Part shown: positions 24,570-35,586 of the stretch, piece after piece
Numbering within the stretch: the stretch's first letter is position 1
Layout: the number at the start of each line of letters is the position of its first letter
Assembly (NCBI GenBank): GCA_000499405.2
Contig: HG738139.1
Location: 10,874,616 to 10,938,615 of the forward strand
Reading direction: 5' to 3'
DNA length: 64,000 bases
Origin: Onchocerca volvulus
Taxonomy: Eukaryota > Nematoda > Chromadorea > Rhabditida > Onchocercidae
Program-made: the position numbers and the translations under genes
The notes under the pieces: generated by a model
What the model saw: only the letters and a program-made list of their open reading frames with translations
Database searches by the model: none
What the model was told of the DNA's origin: nothing

Positions 24570-25435
24570 TTTTCTTGGCTTTATTTACTGCATTTTGGAA
24601 TTGCTGTTTCCGATATTTCGAATATAATGCATCTTGTATATTCACTGCCTTATTCGATGTTGATATAATGGTTAAATTTTACAAATTTTTGTTCATCGAT
24701 TTCAATGCTTACATGAGTACTTATTCCAGCTTGCAAAAAATTAATCTAGAAGTACAGAAAGGAACAGTAATTTGCGGTAATATCGTGAAATTCTCGTCTC
24801 CCAAAATTGGTAAATTCTAGTGATGGACTAAATCTTCAAATCAGTTAATTATTTCTACAGACATCTGTTGAAATTTACAAATTTAAACTGGCGGAGTAAA
24901 TGCTATTCATGTTGGAAAATTACGACGGAAACGATTACTTTCATTCGTTATTTACAGTTACGCCAATGAAGTCGTTATTCTGCTCAGTTTTTGTGAATTT
25001 TTTAACAGCTTAAGCAATTATTGCACGATTTATTACTTCGAGATGGCACTGTGTCATTGTATGTTTTCTGAATTCAGTAATATTTCATAAAGAAATCGAA
25101 ATCAAAGAAAATCAATGCGATGATATGCATAAAACTATTGCAGTTGCTTCTTCGGTATCAGTAATTTACATTTATATTCGATATCAAATTAAGGGGAATG
25201 TGTTCTACGATAGTATGACTACAATGATTCACATTTTCTATGAGGTAAAATTTCTAAATCTATTTTATTGCGGTATCTTCCCATCCAATGTACTTTCAAG
25301 AACTTTTCTTGTCCCAGTAAATTGTCCAGTTCTGTTTTGTTCCGGTCAACTTCAATTTCTATTGGTCCAAGTACCATTTTTGTCCTTGAACCATATCGTC
25401 ATGCAATTCTTTCAATGTTCCAAAAACAAAACTAA
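24570..25435 (+). pseudogene. Truncated 7TM receptor remnant (copy B)
   Basis: Same fragment as 18138-18999. The exon-4 equivalent is open here (ALFTAFWNCCFRYFEYNAS, ending VDIM), but its upstream acceptor has changed (ATTTTTG where copy A has ATTTTAG). The last-exon acceptor is also lost (TTATTGCGG where copy A has TTATTGCAG). The last exon still reads LEPYRHAILSMFQKQN then TAA. The two copies have different lesions, so decay continued after duplication. No 5' exons are present. Confidence 0.65.
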
Positions 25436-26044
25436 TCATCGATTGCAAAGGCTCAGCCAATAAATGCGATGAATGTCGCAAATATTCAACCAATAAATGC
25501 TAATCAATAATAAAATCAAATGTAAAAACCAACAAGTACCTTTGTGTTTAATTTCATTTTAGTTTTTGATTTGATAAGTAAAATGATTATGTCACAAATG
25601 ATATTCTCTCTATCTTCTGTTTCGCACTACATTAATGTGACAATATTTTTTAAAAAGGAAATTCTAAAATGAGTTTTTAGATGAATAAAATAGTTTCAAA
25701 ATTCTTTTCCAGTATGATTTTTATCATTGAATTCAAATTTGCTTGATAGCCGAAAACATTTAGCCTAACGCAGCATTGCTATCCATCTGCTCTATACTAA
25801 ATTATTTTTCATGTCAGTAATTCCGTCAAAAATAATTTTCGTTCATTTTTAGAATATGAAAAGTGAAGAATGCAAGGATCTGCCATCAGTGCTTCATCGT
25901 ATGACAATTTTAGCGATATTTCAAACACTTTTGACAAAAATATACAAAAAAAATAAATAAATAAAAGTCTTGTCCATAAACCACATTTGTTTTCTCTAAT
26001 TGACTAGCTTCTCTCTCTATTTATATGTTTTTTCTTTTCAAAAG

Positions 26045-26161
26045 AACTGTAGGAATCTCATTGCCTGGAATGCTTGGCTTATCTACCGTTTTGAGAAAAT
26101 ATTATATCACTGATGATGAACTTGCAATAGTAAATGAGTCTTTTTTTCTAGTAACGATTCA
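26045..26161 (+). other. Orphan exon-like segment present only in copy B
   Basis: Bounded by a CAAAAG acceptor-like site and a CAGTAAGC donor, with one open frame (second base onward) reading TVGISLPGMLGLSTVLRKYY then ITDDELAIVNESFFLVTI. The amino acid mix is protein-like, but no flanking partner exons were found and no family is recognised. The corresponding region is missing from copy A. Confidence 0.25.
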
Positions 26162-27897
26162 GTAAGCGAATTCGCATGCTTTTTCTTTCATTTTCCATGA
26201 TAAATTGTCCTATTATGATTTTGAAAAAAAATTTACAGTACGTGATCATATGAACAAGATGAAATTACCGATTTTAAGCGTCATTGAACCAACAGACGAG
26301 AAATATGTCTTTTCAGCTATCACTTCCCGTACTTCTATTGATTTTCTACTGCAGTAATGAAATCGACGTAGTCTTAGGTAATTTTTCGAAAGAAACAGTC
26401 CTAATGGTGAAAAAGCTATGAAATTATTGTCACTCATGTATGTTGAAATGATATTTTTTGAGGAATTCTCGCATCTTTTCACATAGTACGTGAAGAAAAA
26501 TAATTGTAAGGCTTTGATTCATAATCTTTTCCAGATGTTTTAAATAGTTTCCATTAATAGAAGCATATGTGAAAAGCAATTTTTTATTCTCCATGACGTA
26601 GTTTATATGCTTTATGTTTATATCCTCAATAAATAATTAAAAAAATTAACAAATGTCATGCATGCGATTACAGTACTCCTTTTCATTCATGCTTAGAATT
26701 TATGCATAGTAATTCATGCTAATTAATTCATATGTGTGCCTATTAATTTATATAAATTTATACTTATTAATTTATATGTTTATATTTATATGCTATGTCA
26801 TAAATATGTTGTCAAGGAAACAAATTAAAGAGATAAAAGTTATAGTATTATTAAGGAAAGACGATATAGAAGCGAGAAATATTTAGTTATGATTTTTATA
26901 CAACAAATGTTTGCCATTTCTTGAAGAAACATTCCAAATGACAAAAAAATCCAATTACGACCGATATTCCTAAATGATTACTGCAAAAATGATTCATTAT
27001 GGATGATTTTATTTGCGGGAACTAAAACTGTCTGTTTCTACGAAAATTTTATATCTTAATAATCTTTCAGTTTCAGGATGTATCAAATTTTCTTTTTTTC
27101 AATGATTATATTATTGAAATCTCTGAATGTTACGGGCTGGATGTTATATAGCTTGCATTCTGAAGTAGATTTATGATTCCAACTACTTAGAAATTTCATT
27201 CTATTTTCCACTACTAATCAAACATCGAGAAAGATTGTCGACAGAAATGATCAAATAATACTAATTACCGTTAGATGACGAAATCTCATAATATATACAA
27301 ACAATCATATATTAGCTACCACATTTCAAGTTTCGTGCTAATTATTTTAATAAAGTTTCATAATAATTACAATAATACTTTTTTGAGAGATAAGTAATCC
27401 AAAGGAAGTGGGATAACAACTTCAGTAATGTTGACCACGGTGAAGTGCTTAATTGAGATATTACTACCATTATTATTGCAATAAGTAGTTCTGTCATATC
27501 ATCATTTAATATGTTGCTGATATCCTATGGATAGAGGGACCTACATCATTCGATATGATAAAATAAGATTACAATATTTGCTTTCAAACTAAATTCGAGT
27601 TTTTATGTTGAATTGAATATTGAAGTTTCAACAATATGTTGAAAATAAAGGAATAATTTAAATTCAAATTTTTTGTTTGATGCCTATTCTGAGATATGAA
27701 GAAAAGCAATTTATTTTTGATTTTTTTCCAAACTTCCTCAGACATATCACTTATGCTTATCTCTTTGGTCATTCGGACTTCATTGATTTGCCGAGATGAT
27801 CAGAACAGCCGCATAGATCTATATTGAATAAGAGATTACGTGATATTTCAATTCGACTACCTTTTTGATAATAAAATAAATTAGCTTTTTCAGCGAA

Positions 27898-30357
27898 ATG
27901 AACGACACCTTTAATCTTAATGGCAGTAACTACTTCAATGACACTGATGATTCGGACGATCCTATATGTGCAGGTCAGGGTCTGTATTGCCGTAAGTTAA
28001 TTACTGCAATCCAACTTTGATGAGTAATGTTCATATGTGGTGAATTCGTGAACAAAATATTTAAGAATTCAAAAATTCATAATTTTGCTCGAAAATATGT
28101 CAAATCGATTTAAGAACGAAGTGTTTCAAGAGAAATTTACCATCTAATATAACAGATTTGCATTTTTAAATTTAAGAATCAATATAATTATATTATTATC
28201 AGCACTGGAAGCAAATTTGATGTTCTGATACAACTTTATTTTCTGATATCATAAAACATAAATGAAAATAGAAGAATTTTTTGTCTGACAAAATTATTAT
28301 AGTACGTTTTCTAGCATTTCTGTACACCGTGAACAATTTAATATTGTGCATTACAACGATTGGTGAACTCGTCTTTATTCCTTTCATATTATATTTAATA
28401 TTTGCGAAAGTGAAAGATAGTTTTTTCAAGTATTTCACACTAAATGTAATATTCACGTGTATCATATCAGCTACTATTGGTTCCATATCAAACATAATTT
28501 ACTTCTTCATTCTTTTTCGTGGTTTGAAAGGAAGAATTTATCTGTAAGTTCTGTTCAAATTTAGACAAAAATTCTTTCCGCATACTTTATTCTTGATAAA
28601 ATTGCTTTATAATATTACATTCTTCGTCCGTTGTATTACAAATAGTCTGCTAAAATCAGAAATTTCTTAATGAAATTTCAGTAATATTGTGAATTATAAT
28701 AATGCGATAATTTTGAAGTGTTTAATGAAATAAAAAGAAATCGTTGTATTTTTAGTCGTGATATTGGAAACTGGACAGCACGATTTACCTATCTTGCATA
28801 CATGCGGTTTCTTGCTTTATTGCTTTACGCAGCTATAGTTCCCTACTTACTTTACGTGAAACCTATGTTTTTTGCAAAGAAATTTACGAAAAAGTAAGTT
28901 CATTTTATTACTCTTCAAATCTTCTACTTGCATATGATCGGTAACTTCATGACCTCATAATATTTTTGTTGAAGTAACGCATAGTTTTAAAATCGTGAAG
29001 ACACAATTTCAATATTCAAGTAAGATAAGAAATATATCTAGTAGTCGATTTCTGGAAAAATGCTCATTCGTTCTTTTCTTTTTTTTTTTCTTGTTATGTA
29101 TAATGTTGAATTGAACGAAAATCATTGTTCTTTTTGTTTCCATTCTTCTCTTCCATTTTTTTTTTCCGGAGTCATATACCATATTATGCTGTTCTGCATA
29201 TTTCGATACTTCTTTGGGGTAGTTTTACGATCCTATTTTCATATCGAACCGGAAATTTTTTACTTTATGACTTGACTCATATTGCATTGTTTATCGCATT
29301 GTTCATTGTTGCTGTGATGGTAAAATTTTGCAAAATCTGAAGCTTTACAAGATTCTAAATCATCTTATACTGGAATCAATCATTCTAGTATTAATCATCA
29401 TAAATCAATGCAAAATCGTATGAAAATATGATTTTCTCGGGAACTATGCCAAAAAAGAAAAATAATTCCATTCAAACTACCACTGATCATACACTTCTTC
29501 CAACTTTCGGAGTGAATTAAGACTTGTGATGGAAAGAGAATTTTAAATGAGATACTCATTGTTGCAGGGAACGATTAAAATCAGTAAATACAAATCGCTT
29601 CGGGAGAATTTTATCCAAGCTTCAAAATTGCAACAGAAACGTTTGTATTCATTTATTGTATACACTTATTCCGTTGAAGTAATTACTTTGCCAATGTTCG
29701 GTAAGTTTTCATCGTCTGATCATTCTAATATCAATTCAGGTCAGTTAGTGATGGAAAACTTATCACAACATTGATGCATTCCACTGCGCTCATAATCTCT
29801 ACTAAAAGTTCTGTCATAAATTCTTTCAATCCTCTTCAAATTCCAAGCCGAATGTAAAAGCATAAAATCAATATTCTTACTGTTGAAGCAGGAATCGCAT
29901 GCAAGTAAAATTAAAGCTTAATATCTTAACTCCATGATGACAGAATTCTATCAAATTTTCGTACTTAAAACTAAAATACTGATGAGCCTAATACAAGCAT
30001 ATTTTAGTTTACGAATGCCTGCAGATTGCTTGTATGTTTACTGATTGTAAAACCAATTTGGTTATGAATAAATTCAAATACATGGTCATTAAAGCAGATT
30101 ATTTTTCTCGTCGGGTAATCAATTAAGAAATCACTCTCTTATTTTATCATTGATTATCTTTTGTCATTTGTAGTGTGAATTTTTCCGGATGAAATTTTCA
30201 GTGTACTTAATTTTAGATGCGGTTGATCTCCATTAGTTTGATTACTATTCTCGCATGTGAGCCATTTCGTCGTGCAACCATTTCATTGTTCATCAGAAAA
30301 AAATGGACTACGGAAGTCAAATCAATTCGAACGCTAAAAACAAAACCAAATTCTTAA
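27898..30357 (+). CDS. Nematode seven-transmembrane (chemoreceptor-like) protein, copy B
   Basis: Seven exons: 27898-27991, 28315-28543, 28756-28893, 29172-29319, 29568-29700, 30008-30114, 30217-30357; 990 nt, 329 aa. It is paralogous to the gene at 20142-22514 with the same intron positions. The N-terminus is Asn-rich ([20 protein letters not shown]) and the helix pattern is the same ([38 protein letters not shown], and so on). Differences: three extra codons in exon 2; the ancestral exon-4 acceptor CAG has become CCG, but an AG three bases further on (29170-29171) restores the frame with one codon lost; the C-terminus runs 18 residues further than copy A, ending in a basic tail ([12 protein letters not shown]). 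Changes are spread through both helices and loops. Tissue and ligand are unknown. Confidence 0.72.
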
Positions 30358-31327
30358 AAATGAAGAAACCAATCATGCATGAACTTGAAACTTGTCAAGT
30401 TTATAATGTTCCGGATTTCGAACTTACACATAAAAATCTGGAACTGCATTACACAAGCTAAATTAAACAATACTAAATTCAGCAAAATGTATATATAATA
30501 ATAGATGAAATGATGAAAAATGTCCAATTTCCTTTTTAGCTATTCGCTTTCATTATATCAAAAAAGGGGAAAAAAGGTGGAATAAAAGCAAAATAAGACA
30601 AATATTGCACATTATGCTATAAAATCCATGAAAGACAATTACATTACAACGAAAATTTCGTGTTTGTTTTCTTTGTCAAATATTTGTTTAGATTGCTCTA
30701 TGTTCTGATCCTTTTTTTATAAATATTGCTTTTTTCAACACATTTCATAATCTGTTTCTTTAAATCTAAGTTTTTTGTTTGTTTCAAAAAACAAACAAAA
30801 TTTTATACCAAGTTTATGATAGCTTAAACAATGATACTGTTAATATACGCAGTATAATCTTCGTTAACTTTTCAATAAGTGGTGCCAAAACATATGATCC
30901 AATTACAGAATTCATGCAAGACAAAAAACAATGAATATTGAAAGATGAAAAAGTGCCCTTCCATTCTAATAATCACTTGTTCAAGAAATTCTTTTAATAG
31001 AATAATCATTCTTTTTATGATATTCTGTAAAAGTCACCAAATATATTTATTTTTATAATTGTAAATTTTGCATTCTGTTGTAAATTCTACTTGATTGTAT
31101 CATAATCACAATTCCGTTTTATCATTTTATGCTCTTTAAGTGCGATGTTAATAAAATTTTGGTATTTGTGTAAATTTTCCATGCAATAATATATTCCATA
31201 ATCATATAATGAATGGAATTCCGATGGTTTTATTGGCATTATTCAACAAATTTATAAATGCCTGACATTAACTGATTATCACTGATTATCGAGAAGAATG
31301 AGTATAAAGAAAGACATTATATGGAGT

Positions 31328-31328
31328 A

Positions 31329-31404
<76 letters not shown>

Positions 31405-31411
31405 TGCGTGT
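31328..31411. repeat. (GT)n microsatellite, copy B
   Basis: Nearly pure GT run of about 80 bp, the equivalent of 23771-23850. Confidence 0.95.
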
Positions 31412-31548
31412 TGCGGAATAGAACTGAAATAATTTCCTCCTTGGTTTCTACCTCGTCAGTAATCCATTTCAGTCCATTTCGTTTGTTGAATTCTTCAAGC
31501 CATCCATCCATTCCGATTTCATAAATTTTTAAATCGAAACTGAATTGG

Positions 31549-31724
31549 AAAGCGATATTTTTTTTTTCTTTTAAATTAACAATGATCTAATATTATCTAA
31601 ATATTTTATGTAAAATATTTGTCTTATATAACAAATAACAATGGCGAAGATAAATATCGAAATTTTAAAAACAAAAATTATATATATAATTTTTGGATCA
31701 ATTTATAAATCAATGAATATTTTA
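31549..31724 (-). repeat. Right arm of the long-range inverted repeat
   Basis: Reverse complement of 17084-17251 (see that entry). It starts immediately at the end of duplication copy B. It includes GGATCAATTTATAAATCAAT and TGGCGAAGATAAATATCGAA, the reverse complements of matching strings in the left arm. Confidence 0.8.
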
Positions 31725-32308
31725 AAAAAAAATAATTGATGGAATTAAAAATAAGAAAATCAATTGATGAAAAGAACAAATTTAATAAATTGGCTAAATA
31801 ATAAATAAATTCGATCAAGCCATTTGAAGCAACGAAATAATTGATGAAAAATAAAACTTATATATTTGGGATAATTGAAAATTTATGATGAAAATGTGGA
31901 TTTTTGCGTCGAAAAATAAAAATAAATAAAAAATAAAAAACTATAAAAAATGAACAATAAATGGCATACTTTAGAAATTTTTTCCTTTTTAATGTTTTGA
32001 TATATAAACAAAATACAAATAATTTCTGAGAAATAAAATTAAGTCAGAAATATTTCAACACAGTTTTTTTCAATTAATCTACATCCATTCTATTTCACTT
32101 TCAATAAATTTGTATGGTTAATGGCATTTCGTTTCAATAGAGAGCTGGAATATTCAAACTGGAATAAATCATAACGATGAAATTAGCAAGCAATATTTTC
32201 ACCAAAAAAGGAGGAATATTTCAGTTTAGAAGAGATATACAAGATTCGTAGTGCAAATGCAAATGATATCTGTCCTTATAAGTTTCGAATACATTTTTCT
32301 CTTATTTC

Positions 32309-32360
<52 letters not shown>

Positions 32361-33660
32361 GAATGACAGATCAGAAAATGATCAGTTTAGGAAAAAAAGT
32401 ATTCTCTGATTATTTTTAGCTATCATAGCCAATTGATTCATCGTGATATTCTGTATTTCAAATAATATATATCATATTTCAGATGATGATTTTGATAAAA
32501 CTTTCAAAATTTCAAACATTATTTTCAGGTATTTTCAGCTCTTCTTCAGAAATTCAAGAGACATCCAGAACAGTAGAAAGTGATCACGAAATTAATAAAA
32601 ATGATTAATGGGAAATAAATATCTGAAAATTGGTTTATAATGAATCGAGTAGAATTTACAAGAAAGGAAATATAATTGACAATTATTTGATTTTAGCTTT
32701 TTTCAATTACTGGTAAATTAAGCTCAGAAATTTAGAAGTGGATTGCTAACGTGTGATAATGCGAAAATTAATGGGATATCATTTTCTATTAATAATTGCA
32801 AAACCGATTGATTGACATAATAATACAATTATTGTTCTATTTTATGATCGATAAAAAATTATTTATGAAAATCAAGAATTTTAATAAAATAGGTTAGAAG
32901 TTCTTTTTTCCTTCTCTTTTTATCTGAAACGTATCAGTCTAAGTATCTAAGTATTTGTTTGTCCGCGTGTTTCGCCTCGAGATTTCTCCAACTTGAAGTC
33001 CTAATTACATTTCTTTTCTGTCCTCATTCACACAATCTCAATGAAACAGCATTAAAAAAATATATATATAAAAATATGAAGTAAATCTTTGTTATCAATA
33101 ATGTTATTAGACAAAGCAAAAGAGAAAATGAGCGAAATTATTAAACTGATGATATGTATTTGCATGTATCAGTGTTTCTTACCAATGTTGATTGTGCTAT
33201 TGCACAGATAAAACGGAAAAAAAGATTAAAAATCTTTCAGAATGAACCTTAAATTAAAACAGAAAAATTCAAACTGATATCGGAAGGGTTGAAATAATTG
33301 GGAAATCATATTAGATAGAATAACAAAGTTTCAATTTATTATAATGAAAAAATTTGAATCAATAAAATGAAATTACTATAAATACATTCATATGTTTTCT
33401 GAATACAATTACAGAAAAATTTTGGCGTTCACAATTGGTTACATCGGATACATGTAAAAATAGCTTCGCATGATTTAATTCCAGTTTAATTATTTATTCA
33501 GTATGCTCCATTTAAAAAGTAGTAAGGAATAAAAAGGTACCTCAACTGATACTTATGCATAATGGTCAATTCGGTTCAATGCTCGCGAGACCTCAAATCT
33601 GAAAAAGATTGTATGCAACATTTAAGGCGATGAGTTAACTTTTCTTGGGTTATTAGAAAA
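31725..33660. other. AT-rich intergenic sequence with a poly-A tract
   Basis: No exon-like segment was seen on either strand. A run of 44 A residues lies at 32316-32359. The gene on its right (33661 onward) is on the minus strand, so its 3' UTR should fall in the last few hundred bases. Confidence 0.6.
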
Positions 33661-35005
33661 TTATTCTTCCATAAAGTTTGCTGCTCCGATAAATGCACTG
33701 CAGTAAAATATATACATCGAGCAATTGAAATTTCAGAAAATTTTAAAAGATTTAAAGTGGAAATATGAAAACCAAAACTTCTCTATTGCAATGGAAAAGC
33801 ACTCATTAAAGATGGCATGAATCAATGTACCTTAATTTAGCAAAAATTTCCAGATTCATTTCAATTTCCTGTCCATCAATAACCAACCAAATCTTCGGAT
33901 ACAGGCTCTTCCGTATGTTCGAATTAGCTACCACTACATCGATACCCCATTTTAAATCTTCATCCACTTTTGCATGCCATAAACGTAACATATGTTGCTT
34001 ATTCTGAAAACGGAAATTAATATTAAATGAGTCAGAAATGTATTGATACAGGGAATTTATGGACATTAGTGCGTTTTCATTTTATCGAAACATTGAAAAA
34101 GTACATCTGCCCAAGAACATGGAGATATCTTCCGTCCTGGAATTACATTATAACAAACCAAGTCGGAAAAATTGCTGCATTCCAGCACGGAATTTGGATC
34201 ATCAAATTTCGCGAGTTGATTCAGTTCTTTCAATGTAGAAAATAGCTCCTTCATTGATTTCGGGTCAACATTCATGCATTCACCATCAAATGGAGTTTTC
34301 ATCCTTATACAGCGCCATGCTTCTCAAAAAAAGAGAATAGAATTAAAATCCATTCAAATTTAAATTTGTTCAAACAACTTAAATTTAATTCGTATAAAAG
34401 ACGTAAAATCAATCAAATCTGAAATATTCCCAAATATCATACCGTATGCATTACTTAAAATATTTGTTTTTCAAGTAGAAGTTTACGAATGAAAGATTTT
34501 ATTAAATATGGATCGTTAAAATAAATCATTATAAACACATTAACAAAAGTAAATAGAAATTTAAGCTCTATTAAAATCAATAATTTAAATAGTTAAATAT
34601 AAACTTTGCTTTCAAAAGATCTAAAAGTAAGCCATTTCTCGGATAGAAAACAGAGGACATAAATGTGAATTACGTGTACAAACTTGGAAATAATACGAAT
34701 TCTGCAAAGCAATTTGCCAAAAGCTTCTAAATTATTTTAAATTTTACAATTCGGACGAGAAAGACAAAAATTGAAAAACAAACCAGTAATAATATCTGGA
34801 TTCAGATTCATCAAATCGGCGATGTTCTACACAGCATCTATGGATTACTTCCTGAAAATATAACCCATCTAATTAACACGGAATTCTTAAAATCAAAAAA
34901 AGCTTTGAAAAAAAAGAAAAAATGAATTCACAACACGCATGAGCAACACCAGCATAAATTTGTACTTCTTTTGGCAACTTGAATATTACCCGTTGTTAAC
35001 ACCAT
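33661..35005 (-). CDS. Probable COMM-domain protein (COMMD5-like), 5' part unresolved
   Basis: Three 3' exons fit together: about 34320-34105, 34003-33831 and 33697-33661 (stop TAA at 33663-33661). Their end reads ...LKWGIDVVVANSNIRKSLYP and DGQEIEMNLEIFAKL, then SAFIGAANFMEE. The spacing of W, (I/V)DV, S/N-S, P and F-x-K/E-L followed by a short helix ending M-x-x-(L/E)E matches the C-terminal COMM domain of COMMD5-type proteins. These are subunits of the endosomal COMMD/CCDC22/CCDC93 (Commander) complex. Upstream exon candidates are 34851-34784 (EVIHRCCVEHRRFDESESR) and 35005-34937 (ATG at 35005), but joining 34784 to about 34320 creates a TGA in frame. Either an exon is missing from my model, there is a sequence error, or the gene is broken. 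The family call rests on pattern only. Confidence 0.4.
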
Positions 35006-35570
35006 TTTTCGACTTTTTGTAAGTGAAGTGCCTATATAATTTATGATTTTATTTATTAATGAAATAATTTGCAGTCACTCATTACTCCATCTCCTCCTCA
35101 TCGTTGCAGTCCATTGTTTTTCAATTATTTTCTCAGTATCTCGCTTCCTGTTATTGCGAGAATCTTATTAATCTCTGCATTCTCTCGAAACTCGACAATT
35201 TTCTTCCATTTTCAATCACTATTTCCATGTTTTTCTCAGTTAATGCAATTATATCATAAATTTTTATCACTTTCTATTGTCTCGATAGTATTAGTACTGT
35301 TTTCACTAATGATTCCTATTATGTAGAATGAGTATGAAAATGTAATGGTAAATTAAATGAATTAAAACTGGGACATAGATGTGATTTATTCCGAAAATGA
35401 AGTTTCAAAAATATGAATAACTTGGAATTATTCATATGATGGGATGAATCAAATAATAATGAAATTTAAAATGTGAAATTTTCCAAGAATTTATCTTCAC
35501 AATTTGAAAATATGTTTGAAGGAAATAGAAATAAATTTAAATTTAAGAAATGATTTCATTTATACTAATA
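35006..35570. promoter_or_regulatory. Divergent intergenic region between the COMM-domain gene and the JMJD4 gene
   Basis: About 0.58 kb between two genes transcribed away from each other, so it probably holds both upstream regions. Open frames within it look like shadows. No specific element is recognised. Confidence 0.4.
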
Positions 35571-35577
35571 TTTGCAG
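35571..35577 (+). promoter_or_regulatory. Likely spliced-leader acceptor of the JMJD4 gene
   Basis: TTTGCAG ending 9 bases before the ATG at 35587, with no donor exon evident upstream. This is the usual layout of a trans-spliced nematode start. Confidence 0.5.
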
Positions 35578-35586
35578 ATACTGAAG

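Larger units (their letters stand above)
24404..31551 (+). repeat. Segmental tandem duplication, copy B (about 7.1 kb)
   Basis: Collinear with 17971-23991. It holds the same order: truncated receptor remnant, complete receptor gene, GT microsatellite. It carries an extra 1280 bp (26041-27320) and an extra stretch of about 60 bp near 25935-25998 relative to copy A. It ends at AAACTGAATTGGAAAGCGAT, next to the right arm of the inverted repeat. Confidence 0.9.

Noticed and set aside
26246..26482. 78-codon minus-strand frame in the copy B-only segment
   Set aside because: No splice context or recognisable features.
28199..28495. Minus-strand frames opposite exon 2 of both receptor copies (also 20439-20741)
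   Set aside because: Shadows of the plus-strand exons, which have matching splice sites, phase and membrane-helix composition.
35069..35326. 85-codon plus-strand frame upstream of JMJD4
   Set aside because: Low-complexity Ser/Phe/Leu composition and no junction to the JMJD4 exons; falls in the probable promoter region.
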